From Chloroflexota bacterium (lineage in GTDB: Bacteria > Chloroflexota > Dormibacteria > CF-121), in the NCBI GenBank assembly GCA_005881235.1, contig VBEQ01000137.1, positions 1 to 6,380 on the forward strand: a stretch of DNA of 6,380 nt. The letters are read 5' to 3'. Below the pieces are notes generated by a model that ran no database searches, was not told the DNA's origin, and saw only the letters and a list, made by a program, of their open reading frames with translations. A program made the position numbers and the translations under genes. The stretch's first letter is position 1; each line of letters starts with the position of its first letter. Shown piece after piece: positions 1-6,284 of this stretch.

Positions 1-590
1 GCCTCTACAACGAGACCAGCGAACGGAACATCCCCCCGACGCCGGTGATCGGGATGGTCGGCCTGCTCGATGACCTGTCTCTTCGGTGCCCGGCCGGGTT
101 CCGGGACGATGGCGATATCGTCTTCCTCCTGGGCGAGACGCGCGAGGAGCTCTCCGGAAGCGAATATTTGCGACTCCTGGGCGCGCCTCTCGAAGGGCGG
201 CCACCAATAGTGAGCTTCGAGGCGGAGCGTCGTCTGCAAGCGGCGATGCTCGATTCCATCGGTAGAGGGGTGCTACGCTGCGCCCACGATGTTTCCGACG
301 GAGGCTTGCTGATCGCGCTGGCGGAAAGCGCCCTCTATGGTGGCCGCGGGCTCCGTTGCCCCGGTATCGCCGGGCCGGTCAGCCGCGAGGCGGCCTATTT
401 CGGTGAATCGCAGGGTCGAATCGTCGTCAGCGTCGCGCCGCGCCGCGTTCCCGAGCTGCAGAAACTGATGGCCAAGCATCAGGTGCCACTGCAGGCGATC
501 GGCGTGGTTGGCGGCGAGGATCTCCAGGTGGGATCCGACATCCGGATCTCGTTGGACACGCTTCGGCAAGCCTGGGAGACGGAATTTTGA
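1..590 (+). CDS. purL: Phosphoribosylformylglycinamidine synthase subunit PurL, C-terminal part
   Basis: Partial gene: the 5' end lies before the window, and 195 complete codons remain from base 3 to the TGA at 588-590. PurL converts FGAR to FGAM in the cytoplasm using ATP and ammonia. The fragment opens with LYNET and PTPVIGMVGLLDD, a hallmark of the synthase's second AIRS-like half, and later shows AHDVSDGGL and ESQGRIVVSV, both characteristic of PurL. The protein ends soon after this domain, with no class I glutaminase domain. It is therefore the small PurL (about 740 residues in the family), which depends on separate PurQ for ammonia and PurS for complex assembly; neither is in view. Its stop overlaps the purF start by one base. 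The identification is secure; the missing N-terminal three quarters cannot be judged. Confidence 0.96.
   Translation, partial: LYNETSERNIPPTPVIGMVGLLDDLSLRCPAGFRDDGDIVFLLGETREELSGSEYLRLLGAPLEGRPPIVSFEAERRLQAAMLDSIGRGVLRCAHDVSDGGLLIALAESALYGGRGLRCPGIAGPVSREAAYFGESQGRIVVSVAPRRVPELQKLMAKHQVPLQAIGVVGGEDLQVGSDIRISLDTLRQAWETEF
575..582 (+). promoter_or_regulatory. Ribosome binding site of purF
   Basis: GGAGACGG lies in the last codons of purL, with seven bases between it and the ATG at 590. The identical octamer stands at the identical distance from the purM ATG. This favours 590 as the purF start over the TTG at 587 or the in-frame ATGs at 602 and 617. The GGAG core is 11 bases from the ATG, slightly long for a Shine-Dalgarno site. 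Confidence 0.6.
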
Positions 591-2017
591 TGCGCCATCT
601 GATGGCCGACGAACGGATGCACGAAGAATGTGGTCTCTTCGGCATCGACGCGATCGGAGAGGACGTTGCCAATCTGACCTATTTCGGCCTTTATGCGCTG
701 CAGCACCGCGGGCAGGAGAGCGCCGGGATCGCGACCAGCGACGGCCACGTCATGCGGATGCACAAGGATATGGGCCTGGTGGCGCAGGCCTTTGATGCCG
801 ACGCACTCGAGCGCCTGACCGGGCACCTCGCGCTCGGTCACACGCGCTACTCGACGACCGGATCGAACCGGCTGGAGAACGCCCAGCCCATCATCGTCGA
901 GCATCCGCAGCTCGGAAGCATCGCCATCGCCCACAATGGCAACCTCACGAACACGCAACTGCTGCGTGACGACCTCGAGCAGCATGGCGTTCGATTTAAG
1001 ACCTCGAGCGATACCGAGGTCCTCGCCGAGCTGGTGGCGCACACCAGCGGAACCGACATCGTGTCGGTCTTACGCCGCGCGCTGCCGCGGTTGCAGGGTG
1101 CGTATTGCCTCCTGTTCCTGACCAAAGACGCGCTGGTCGGCGTCCGTGATCCGCTCGGGATCCGCCCCCTCTGCCTGGGACGCCTGCCGGACGGCGGCGC
1201 CATCATCACGTCGGAGACCTGCGCGCTCGATACCGTGGGCGCCGAGTTCGTGCGTGAGATCGAGCCGGGTGAGGCGGTCCTACTCGGTCGGGGCGAGCCG
1301 GTGGCGGAGCCGCTCCTGCCCTCGACGCGCAAGGCGATGTGTATGTTCGAGTTCATCTATTTCGCGCGTCCTGACTCGCGTCTGCAGGGACAGTCACTCT
1401 ACGAGGCCCGTCGCAACATGGGTCGCGAGCTGGCGCGCGAGGCGCCGGCCGAGGCCGACATCGTCATCTCGCTTCCCGACTCGGGCACGCCGGCGGCCGT
1501 CGGCTTCGCCGAGGCGAGCGGGATTCCCTACAGCGAGGGGTTGATCAAGAGCCGCTACATCACCCGTACCTTCATCCAGCCCAACGAGCGGCTGCGCAAT
1601 ATCGGCATCAAGTTGAAGTTCAACCCGCTTCGCGAGATCCTGGAGGGAAAACGCGTCGTGCTCGTCGACGATTCGATCGTGCGCGGCACGACCAGCCGCA
1701 AGATCGTGGAAGAATTGCGCCGCGCCGGGACCAAGACCGTCCATTTCCGCGTGAGCAGCCCGCCGATCCAGTGGCCCTGTTTCATGGGCATCGACATCGC
1801 CAGCCGTTCAGAGCTGATCGCCTCCGGCCGCAGCGTCGAGGAGGTCGAGCGCCTGATCGGCGCCGACTCGCTGAAGTACCTGAGCAAGGCCGGGCTGTTC
1901 CGGGCGGTGAAGAATGTCAGCGGGTTCTGCATGGCCTGCTTCGACGGCGACTATCCGGTCCCCGTTCCGGTGCAGCTCGAGATGGACAAGTTGGCGCTGG
2001 AGACGGTGGCGCGATGA
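590..2017 (+). CDS. purF: Amidophosphoribosyltransferase PurF, Fe-S type with propeptide
   Basis: Catalyses the first committed step of purine synthesis: PRPP plus glutamine to 5-phosphoribosylamine. The 475-residue length is normal. The N-terminal half is a class II (Ntn) glutamine amidotransferase with the EECG segment (catalytic Cys14), HRGQESAG near 39-46, GHTRYSTTG near 83-91, HNGNL near 115-119 and SSDTEV near 139. The C-terminal half is a phosphoribosyltransferase with the PRPP motif VVLVDDSIVRGTTS at 356-369. Cys14 must become residue 1, so a 13-residue propeptide is expected to be cleaved. Cys251, Cys397, Cys447 and Cys450 (the last two in CMAC) match by position and context the four [4Fe-4S] ligands of B. 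subtilis PurF. The enzyme is therefore probably oxygen-sensitive and inhibited by purine nucleotides. In-frame ATGs at 602 and 617 would give 9- or 4-residue propeptides; 590 is preferred for its ribosome site and its overlap with the purL stop. Confidence 0.97.
   Translation: MRHLMADERMHEECGLFGIDAIGEDVANLTYFGLYALQHRGQESAGIATSDGHVMRMHKDMGLVAQAFDADALERLTGHLALGHTRYSTTGSNRLENAQPIIVEHPQLGSIAIAHNGNLTNTQLLRDDLEQHGVRFKTSSDTEVLAELVAHTSGTDIVSVLRRALPRLQGAYCLLFLTKDALVGVRDPLGIRPLCLGRLPDGGAIITSETCALDTVGAEFVREIEPGEAVLLGRGEPVAEPLLPSTRKAMCMFEFIYFARPDSRLQGQSLYEARRNMGRELAREAPAEADIVISLPDSGTPAAVGFAEASGIPYSEGLIKSRYITRTFIQPNERLRNIGIKLKFNPLREILEGKRVVLVDDSIVRGTTSRKIVEELRRAGTKTVHFRVSSPPIQWPCFMGIDIASRSELIASGRSVEEVERLIGADSLKYLSKAGLFRAVKNVSGFCMACFDGDYPVPVPVQLEMDKLALETVAR
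1999..2006 (+). promoter_or_regulatory. Ribosome binding site of purM
   Basis: GGAGACGG lies in the end of purF, seven bases before the purM ATG at 2014. It matches the purF site in both sequence and spacing. The GGAG core would pair with the 3' end of 16S rRNA. Confidence 0.55.
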
Positions 2018-3021
2018 CGACTTACCGCGATTCCGGCGTCGACGTCGAGGCGGGCAACCGGACGGTCGAGCTGATCAAGCCGCTGGCGGCATCGACCCAG
2101 GGCCCCGAGGTGCTCGCCGGCGTCGGCCCGTTCTGCGGCCTCTTCGCGCTCGACACTCATCGCTACCGGCAGCCCGTCCTGGTGGCGAGCACCGACGGGG
2201 TCGGCACCAAGGTCTTGCTGGCGGCCGGCGCGGGCCGTCACGGGCAGATTGGCGCGGACCTGGTCAACCACTGCGTCAACGACGTGCTGACGGCGGGCGC
2301 TGAGCCGCTCTTCTTCCTGGATTACGTGGCGACCGGCGTCCTCGACCCGCCCGTCGTGGCCGAGGTCGTCGGCGGGATGGCGGATGCCTGCCGGCGGGTC
2401 AGCTGTGCGCTGCTCGGCGGCGAGACGGCGGAGATGCCGGGGCTCTACCCGCCGGCCACCTATGACATCGCCGGCTTCATGGTCGGGGTCTGCGAGCGCG
2501 ACGCGGTCATCGACGGAACCTCGATCCGCGAAGGCGACGCCCTCCTCGCCCTCCCCTCGACCGGCCTGCACACCAACGGCTACAGCCTGGCTCGCCGCGT
2601 CATCCCCCGGCAGGCGCTGTCGCAGACGATTCCCGGCACGGGAGAAACGGTGCTGGAGGCGCTCCTCGCTCCTCACCGCGCCTATCTCGAGCCCGTGCGC
2701 CGCCTGCGGGAGGCCGTCACCATCAAGGGACTCGCGCACATTACCGGCGGCGGCATCATCGGCAACCTGCCGCGGATCCTGCCGGTCGGCCTGGGAGCCC
2801 GCATCCAGCGCGGCGCCTGGCCGGAGCCGGCCATCTTCTCCTACCTGGCGCCCTTCACCCCCGACGAGGAGATGTGGCGAACCTTCAATATGGGGATCGG
2901 GATGATCGTCGTGGTCGACGAGGAAAGCGCCTCCACCGCGCTGCGGATCCTCGACGGCGAGGTTTTCGTGGTCGGCGACATCGTGGCGTCGGCGCAGCGG
3001 CGTGTCCAAATCCTAGAGTGA
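2014..3021 (+). CDS. purM: Phosphoribosylformylglycinamidine cyclo-ligase (AIR synthetase) PurM
   Basis: Uses ATP to close the imidazole ring, turning FGAM into AIR; cytoplasmic and normally a homodimer. The 335-residue length is close to the family norm of about 345. Motifs in order are the N-terminal YRDSGVDVEAGN, STDGVGTK near 59-66, a VNHCVNDVLTAGAEPLFFLDY segment near 84-104, LLGGETAEMPG near 133-143, PSTGLHTNGYSLAR near 181-194, HITGGGIIGNLPR near 242-254 and RTFNMGIGM near 289-297. All are standard for PurM, and no key residue looks lost. The ATG is set by the canonical N-terminus, the GGAGACGG ribosome site and the ATGA overlap with the purF stop. The reading frame stays open well upstream inside purF, but that stretch encodes no PurM sequence. 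The substrate comes from PurL, encoded two genes upstream. Confidence 0.97.
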   Translation: MTTYRDSGVDVEAGNRTVELIKPLAASTQGPEVLAGVGPFCGLFALDTHRYRQPVLVASTDGVGTKVLLAAGAGRHGQIGADLVNHCVNDVLTAGAEPLFFLDYVATGVLDPPVVAEVVGGMADACRRVSCALLGGETAEMPGLYPPATYDIAGFMVGVCERDAVIDGTSIREGDALLALPSTGLHTNGYSLARRVIPRQALSQTIPGTGETVLEALLAPHRAYLEPVRRLREAVTIKGLAHITGGGIIGNLPRILPVGLGARIQRGAWPEPAIFSYLAPFTPDEEMWRTFNMGIGMIVVVDEESASTALRILDGEVFVVGDIVASAQRRVQILE

Positions 3022-3608
3022 GCCGGCTCCGGGTTGGCGTCCTGGTCTCGGGCCGGGGCAGCAACCTGCAGGCCCTGATCGAGGCCGCAAAAGATCCGCT
3101 CTATCCCGCCCGTGTCGTGATGGTGTGCGCCAACCGCGACTGCCCCGCGCTCGAGGTCGCGAAGAAGGCCGGCATCTCGCGCCAGGTGTTTCGTCTGGGG
3201 GCCTTCCCCGATCGCAAGGCGCGTGATTGGGAAATGGTGCGGGTGCTCCGCCAGCACGGTGTCGAACTGGTCGTCTGCGCGGGGTATGACGCGATCCTGG
3301 AACGGGCCTTCACCCGCGAATTCGAGGGACGCATCATCAACATCCACCCTTCTCTGCTCCCGGAGTTCGCCGGCACCATGGACGCCGTCCGGATGGCGCT
3401 CAACGCCGGCGTCGCTGAAACCGGTTGCACGATCCACGTGGTGACCAAGGATGTCGACCAGGGGCCGATCCTCGCCCAGCGGCGCGTCGAGATACTGCCG
3501 GACGACACGGTGGAAAGCCTGCGTGAGCGCATCCAGGCGGAGGAGCACGGCTTACTCGCCGAGGTCGTGCGGCGGCTCGCGGGACAGCCCCTTCCATTGC
3601 CGTCGTGA
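3018..3608 (+). CDS. purN: Phosphoribosylglycinamide formyltransferase PurN
   Basis: Transfers a formyl group from 10-formyl-tetrahydrofolate to GAR, giving FGAR. The 196 residues match the usual size (195-212). Residues 5-20 hold the phosphate-binding start, RVGVLVSGRGSNLQAL. The catalytic trio known from E. coli (Asn106, His108, Asp144) is present as Asn108 and His110 in INIHPSLLPEF and Asp147 in KDVDQGPI. The start is GTG, overlapping the purM stop as GTGA. No clear Shine-Dalgarno site precedes it, so translation probably depends on ribosomes finishing purM. Two loops deviate from common PurN sequences: AGYDAIL where AGFMRIL-like sequence is usual, and GTMDAVRMAL where a GLH..R segment is usual. 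Folate-dependent PurN is still the clear best call, as there is no ATP-grasp domain of the PurT type. Confidence 0.96.
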   Translation: MSRLRVGVLVSGRGSNLQALIEAAKDPLYPARVVMVCANRDCPALEVAKKAGISRQVFRLGAFPDRKARDWEMVRVLRQHGVELVVCAGYDAILERAFTREFEGRIINIHPSLLPEFAGTMDAVRMALNAGVAETGCTIHVVTKDVDQGPILAQRRVEILPDDTVESLRERIQAEEHGLLAEVVRRLAGQPLPLPS

Positions 3609-5125
3609 ACGCGCTCCTCAGCGTCTCGGACAAGAGCGGTCTCGTCGAGTTCGCCCGCGGGCTCGATGGCCTTGGCGTCACGATCTACGCGACCGGCGGC
3701 ACCGAGCGCGTGCTGCGCGAGGCGAACATCCCGGTTCGCGCCCTCCAGGAGTTGACGGGGTTCCCCGAGATGCTCGATGGGCGGGTGAAGACCCTGCACC
3801 CCAATGTCCACGCCGGCATCCTGGCGCGCCGCGACGAGCCGCGTCATCTGCAGGAGCTCGCCGAACGCGAGCTGAAGCTCATCGACCTCGTGGTGGTCAA
3901 TCTCTATCCCTTCGTGGAGACGGTGTCCTCCGGTGCCGACCGCGCGCAAACGATCGAGTCGATCGATATCGGCGGCGTGACCTTGCTGCGCGCGGCGGCG
4001 AAGAACCACGACCACGTCCTTCCAGTGGTGCGGCCGAGCGATTATCCGGCCGTCCTTTCCGCGCTCAAGGACCCGGGCGGTGTTCCGGCGTCGCTTCGAC
4101 GTCATCTTGCCGCGGTCGCCTTCGGTCATACCGCCGCCTACGACGCCGCCATCGGTGAGCACCTTCGCGGGACGAACGCGGCGACAACGTTTCCGCAGGA
4201 CTTCACCCTCGGCGGCCACAAGGTACGCGACCTCCGCTACGGCGAGAATCCCCATCAGTCGGCCGCGCTCTACCGGACCGCCGCCGGTGGCGGTATCGCG
4301 GGCGCCAGGCAGTGGCAGGGGCTCGAGCTCTCCTACAACAACTTGCTCGACACCCAGGCCGCCTGGTCGCTCGTCGGGGATTTTCCGGATATCGCGGTCG
4401 CCATCATCAAGCACGCGAACCCCTGTGGCGTTGCTCTCGGAAAGGATGCAGCCCAGGCCTTCGATCGCGCGCTCAACTGCGATCGGCGATCAGCGTTCGG
4501 CGGAATCGTCGCCTTCAACCGGCCGGTCGACGGGGCGGCCGCCCAGGCGCTGGTTGGTTCGTTCTTCGAAGTGGTCGTCGCCCCCACGTTCGACGGGGCG
4601 GCCCTTCAGGCGATGACGGCCCGGCCGAAGCTGCGGGTCCTGCAACCCGGGCCAGGGCCGGCTCAGCCGGACCTCGATGCGAGGCCGATCACCGGCGGCT
4701 TCCTGGTGCAAACCGCTGATCAGACTGGCGGCACCTTGGGTGAGTCGCGCGTCGTCACGGCGAAGGTTCCCGATGAGGCGACCTTCAAAGATCTGCAGTT
4801 CGCGTGGACCGTGGTCAAGCATGTCCGGTCGAACGCGATCGTCATCGCCCACGAAGGCGCGGCGGTCGGGACCGGCGCCGGTCAGATGAGCCGGGTGGAG
4901 GCGGTCGAACTTGCCGTCCACCGTGCCGGACCGCGCGCGGCCGGCTCGGTGCTGGCCAGTGATGGCTTCTTTCCATACCCCGACGGTGTGGAGGTCGCGG
5001 CCAGGGCCGGCGTGCGCGCCATCGTCCAGCCAGGTGGATCAGTGAAGGACAGCGAGGCGATCGCCGCCGCGGATAACGCCGGTATGGCGATGGTCTTCAC
5101 TGGCGAGCGCCACTTCAAGCACTAA
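3605..5125 (+). CDS. purH: Bifunctional AICAR transformylase/IMP cyclohydrolase PurH
   Basis: Performs the last two steps to IMP: formylation of AICAR with 10-formyl-tetrahydrofolate, then ring closure of FAICAR. It has 506 residues, typical for the family. Residues 1 to about 140 form the MGS-like cyclohydrolase domain, with SVSDKSGL, GRVKTLHP (Lys62), NLYPF (Tyr101), IDIGGVTLLRAAAKNH (Asp121, Lys133). The rest is the transformylase, with LRYGENPHQSAALY, the catalytic Lys269-His270 pair in IIKHANPCG, GAGQMSRVEAV and the ending ASDGFFPYPDGVEVAA, QPGGSVKDSE and FTGERHFKH. The GTG start overlaps the purN stop as GTGA and has no evident Shine-Dalgarno site, which suggests translational coupling. 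Both domains look intact. purD, which follows purH in several Gram-positive operons, is not downstream here. Confidence 0.97.
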   Translation: MNALLSVSDKSGLVEFARGLDGLGVTIYATGGTERVLREANIPVRALQELTGFPEMLDGRVKTLHPNVHAGILARRDEPRHLQELAERELKLIDLVVVNLYPFVETVSSGADRAQTIESIDIGGVTLLRAAAKNHDHVLPVVRPSDYPAVLSALKDPGGVPASLRRHLAAVAFGHTAAYDAAIGEHLRGTNAATTFPQDFTLGGHKVRDLRYGENPHQSAALYRTAAGGGIAGARQWQGLELSYNNLLDTQAAWSLVGDFPDIAVAIIKHANPCGVALGKDAAQAFDRALNCDRRSAFGGIVAFNRPVDGAAAQALVGSFFEVVVAPTFDGAALQAMTARPKLRVLQPGPGPAQPDLDARPITGGFLVQTADQTGGTLGESRVVTAKVPDEATFKDLQFAWTVVKHVRSNAIVIAHEGAAVGTGAGQMSRVEAVELAVHRAGPRAAGSVLASDGFFPYPDGVEVAARAGVRAIVQPGGSVKDSEAIAAADNAGMAMVFTGERHFKH

Positions 5126-5133
5126 GCTTGAGT
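5112..5133 (+). other. Small inverted repeat spanning the purH stop
   Basis: TCAAGC at 5115-5120 and GCTTGA at 5126-5131 are perfect reverse complements around a five-base loop ACTAA that holds the purH stop. Outside a bulged T5114, C5113-G5132 and A5112-T5133 extend the stem to eight pairs. No T-run follows, so this is unlikely to be an intrinsic terminator. It could shape reinitiation at the next start, or be chance. Confidence 0.2.
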
Positions 5134-5136
5134 CCC

Positions 5137-6264
5137 GTGATCAAGTCGGAGTCGACCCGCCGCGTCGCGGCCGGCCCGGATGTCTCGCTCGACGAGTTGC
5201 AGCTGGCGGTGCGCAACCACTCGTTGCCACTCGAGGCCCTGCGATACCCGGTCACGCCGATCGGCCTGCACTACCTGCTGACCCACTTCGACATCCCCCA
5301 GGTCGACGCCGCGGATTGGCGGCTGGGGATCGGCGGCCACGTGCGCCGCTCCATCACCCTGACGCTCGACGACATCCAGCGCCGGCCGGCGGTGACCCGG
5401 GCCGTGACGCTGGAGTGCGCCGGCAACGGCCGGGCGAACCTTTCCCCTCGCCCGCTCAGCCAGCCATGGCTCTTCGAGGCCGTCGGGACCGCCGAGTGGA
5501 CGGGCACGCCGCTGCGATCCCTGCTCGAAGAGGCCGGGCCGCTCGAGGGGGCCGCCGAGGTCGTCTTCACCGGCCTGGATCGCGGCGTCCAGGGTGGGAT
5601 CGAGCAGCACTACGAGCGAAGCCTCACCCTGGCGGAGGCAACGCGCGACGAGATCCTCCTCGCCTATGCGATCAACGGCCAGCCACTCCCGCCGCAACAC
5701 GGCTTTCCATTGCGGCTCGTGGTGCCGGGGTGGTACGGCATGACGCATGTCAAGTGGCTGCGATCGGTCACGGTGGTGACGCGGCCGTTCCGCGGGTATC
5801 AACAGGAGCCCGCCTATCACGTCACCAGCACCTGGGACGAGCTGGGCGAGCCCGTGACCCGGATGCTGCCGCGCTCGCTGATGGTGCCGCCGGGTATCCC
5901 CGATTTCCTGCCGCGCACGCGGCAGCTTGGGCTCGGGAGCTGCGTCCTCGAAGGCAAAGCTTGGTCGGGCCACGGGCGCATCGTTCGTGTCGAGGTCAGC
6001 ACCGACGGCGGGCGATCGTGGTCGGATGCGCGGCTGGCAGGCGACGGCGACGACTTCGCCTGGCAGTCGTGGCGTTACGAATGGGAGGTCAAAGCGGCGG
6101 GGGAGTACGAGCTCTGCTGCCGCGCGACCGATGCGGCCAAGAACGTGCAACCGCTGACGGCGCCATGGAACGCGCACGGTGTCTGCAACAACCAGGTGCA
6201 GCGCATCAAAGTCGTGGTTGCTCAGAAGTCAGGGCCCGTCCAGGTTCCGGCCGACGGTCTATGA
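5137..6264 (+). CDS. Molybdopterin-dependent oxidoreductase, sulfite-oxidase family
   Basis: Numbered from the GTG at 5137, the protein has 375 residues. Residues from about 40 to 220 form the molybdopterin-binding domain of the sulfite oxidase family (Pfam Oxidored_molyb). VTLECAGNGR at 90-99 carries the presumed Mo-ligand Cys94; AYAINGQPLPPQHGFPLRLVVPG and THVKWL near 205 are also typical. Residues from about 261 to 362 are the Mo-co dimerisation domain, with AWSGHGRIVRVEVSTDGG and APWNAHGVCNNQVQR. No signal peptide, Tat motif, cytochrome b5 or membrane segment is seen, so it is probably cytoplasmic with an unknown electron partner. By-eye alignment puts Leu48 where sulfite oxidases have their substrate arginine, so the substrate is unassigned. 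A TTG at 5128, two bases after the purH stop, is an alternative start adding three residues; neither start has a good ribosome site. Close spacing implies co-transcription with purH. Confidence 0.9.
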   Translation: MIKSESTRRVAAGPDVSLDELQLAVRNHSLPLEALRYPVTPIGLHYLLTHFDIPQVDAADWRLGIGGHVRRSITLTLDDIQRRPAVTRAVTLECAGNGRANLSPRPLSQPWLFEAVGTAEWTGTPLRSLLEEAGPLEGAAEVVFTGLDRGVQGGIEQHYERSLTLAEATRDEILLAYAINGQPLPPQHGFPLRLVVPGWYGMTHVKWLRSVTVVTRPFRGYQQEPAYHVTSTWDELGEPVTRMLPRSLMVPPGIPDFLPRTRQLGLGSCVLEGKAWSGHGRIVRVEVSTDGGRSWSDARLAGDGDDFAWQSWRYEWEVKAAGEYELCCRATDAAKNVQPLTAPWNAHGVCNNQVQRIKVVVAQKSGPVQVPADGL

Positions 6265-6284
6265 CCCTGGTCCACGGGGAATGA
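6261..6284 (+). other. Possible seven-codon linker minicistron
   Basis: An ATG at 6261 overlaps the oxidoreductase stop as ATGA. It opens a seven-codon frame (MTLVHGE) whose TGA at 6282-6284 overlaps the next gene's ATG at 6281, again as ATGA. It is too short to call a gene on sequence alone. It could hand ribosomes from one gene to the next, or be coincidence. Confidence 0.18.

Noticed and set aside
587..589. TTG start for purF
   Set aside because: It would add one residue only; the ATG at 590 has the better start codon and the same ribosome-site spacing as purM.
1771..2013. Upstream extension of the purM reading frame
   Set aside because: This stretch is a frame shadow of purF; the true PurM N-terminus begins at the ATG at 2014.
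1951..3009. Minus-strand open frame of 352 codons opposite purM
   Set aside because: It mirrors purM almost exactly, and its His/Asp/Arg/Gly-rich composition is typical of the antisense strand of a high-GC gene.
2874..3017. Upstream extension of the purN reading frame
   Set aside because: It overlaps the conserved FNMGIGM end of purM and encodes nothing PurN-like; the family N-terminus begins at the GTG at 3018.
3101..4414. Long minus-strand open frame of 437 codons
   Set aside because: It lies opposite purN and purH, which have complete family motifs. Its translation shows no recognisable domain, and long antisense frames are expected in high-GC coding DNA.
5112..5140. Intrinsic terminator after purH
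   Set aside because: The stem is short, A/T-containing and followed by CCCGTGATC rather than a T-run.
5122..6177. Minus-strand open frame of 351 codons opposite the oxidoreductase
   Set aside because: The plus strand encodes a full two-domain molybdoenzyme; the antisense product has no recognisable motif.
5316..6284. Plus-strand open frame of 322 codons inside the oxidoreductase
   Set aside because: It is a shifted-frame shadow, Arg/Ala-rich and without motifs. Only its last seven codons coincide with the possible minicistron.
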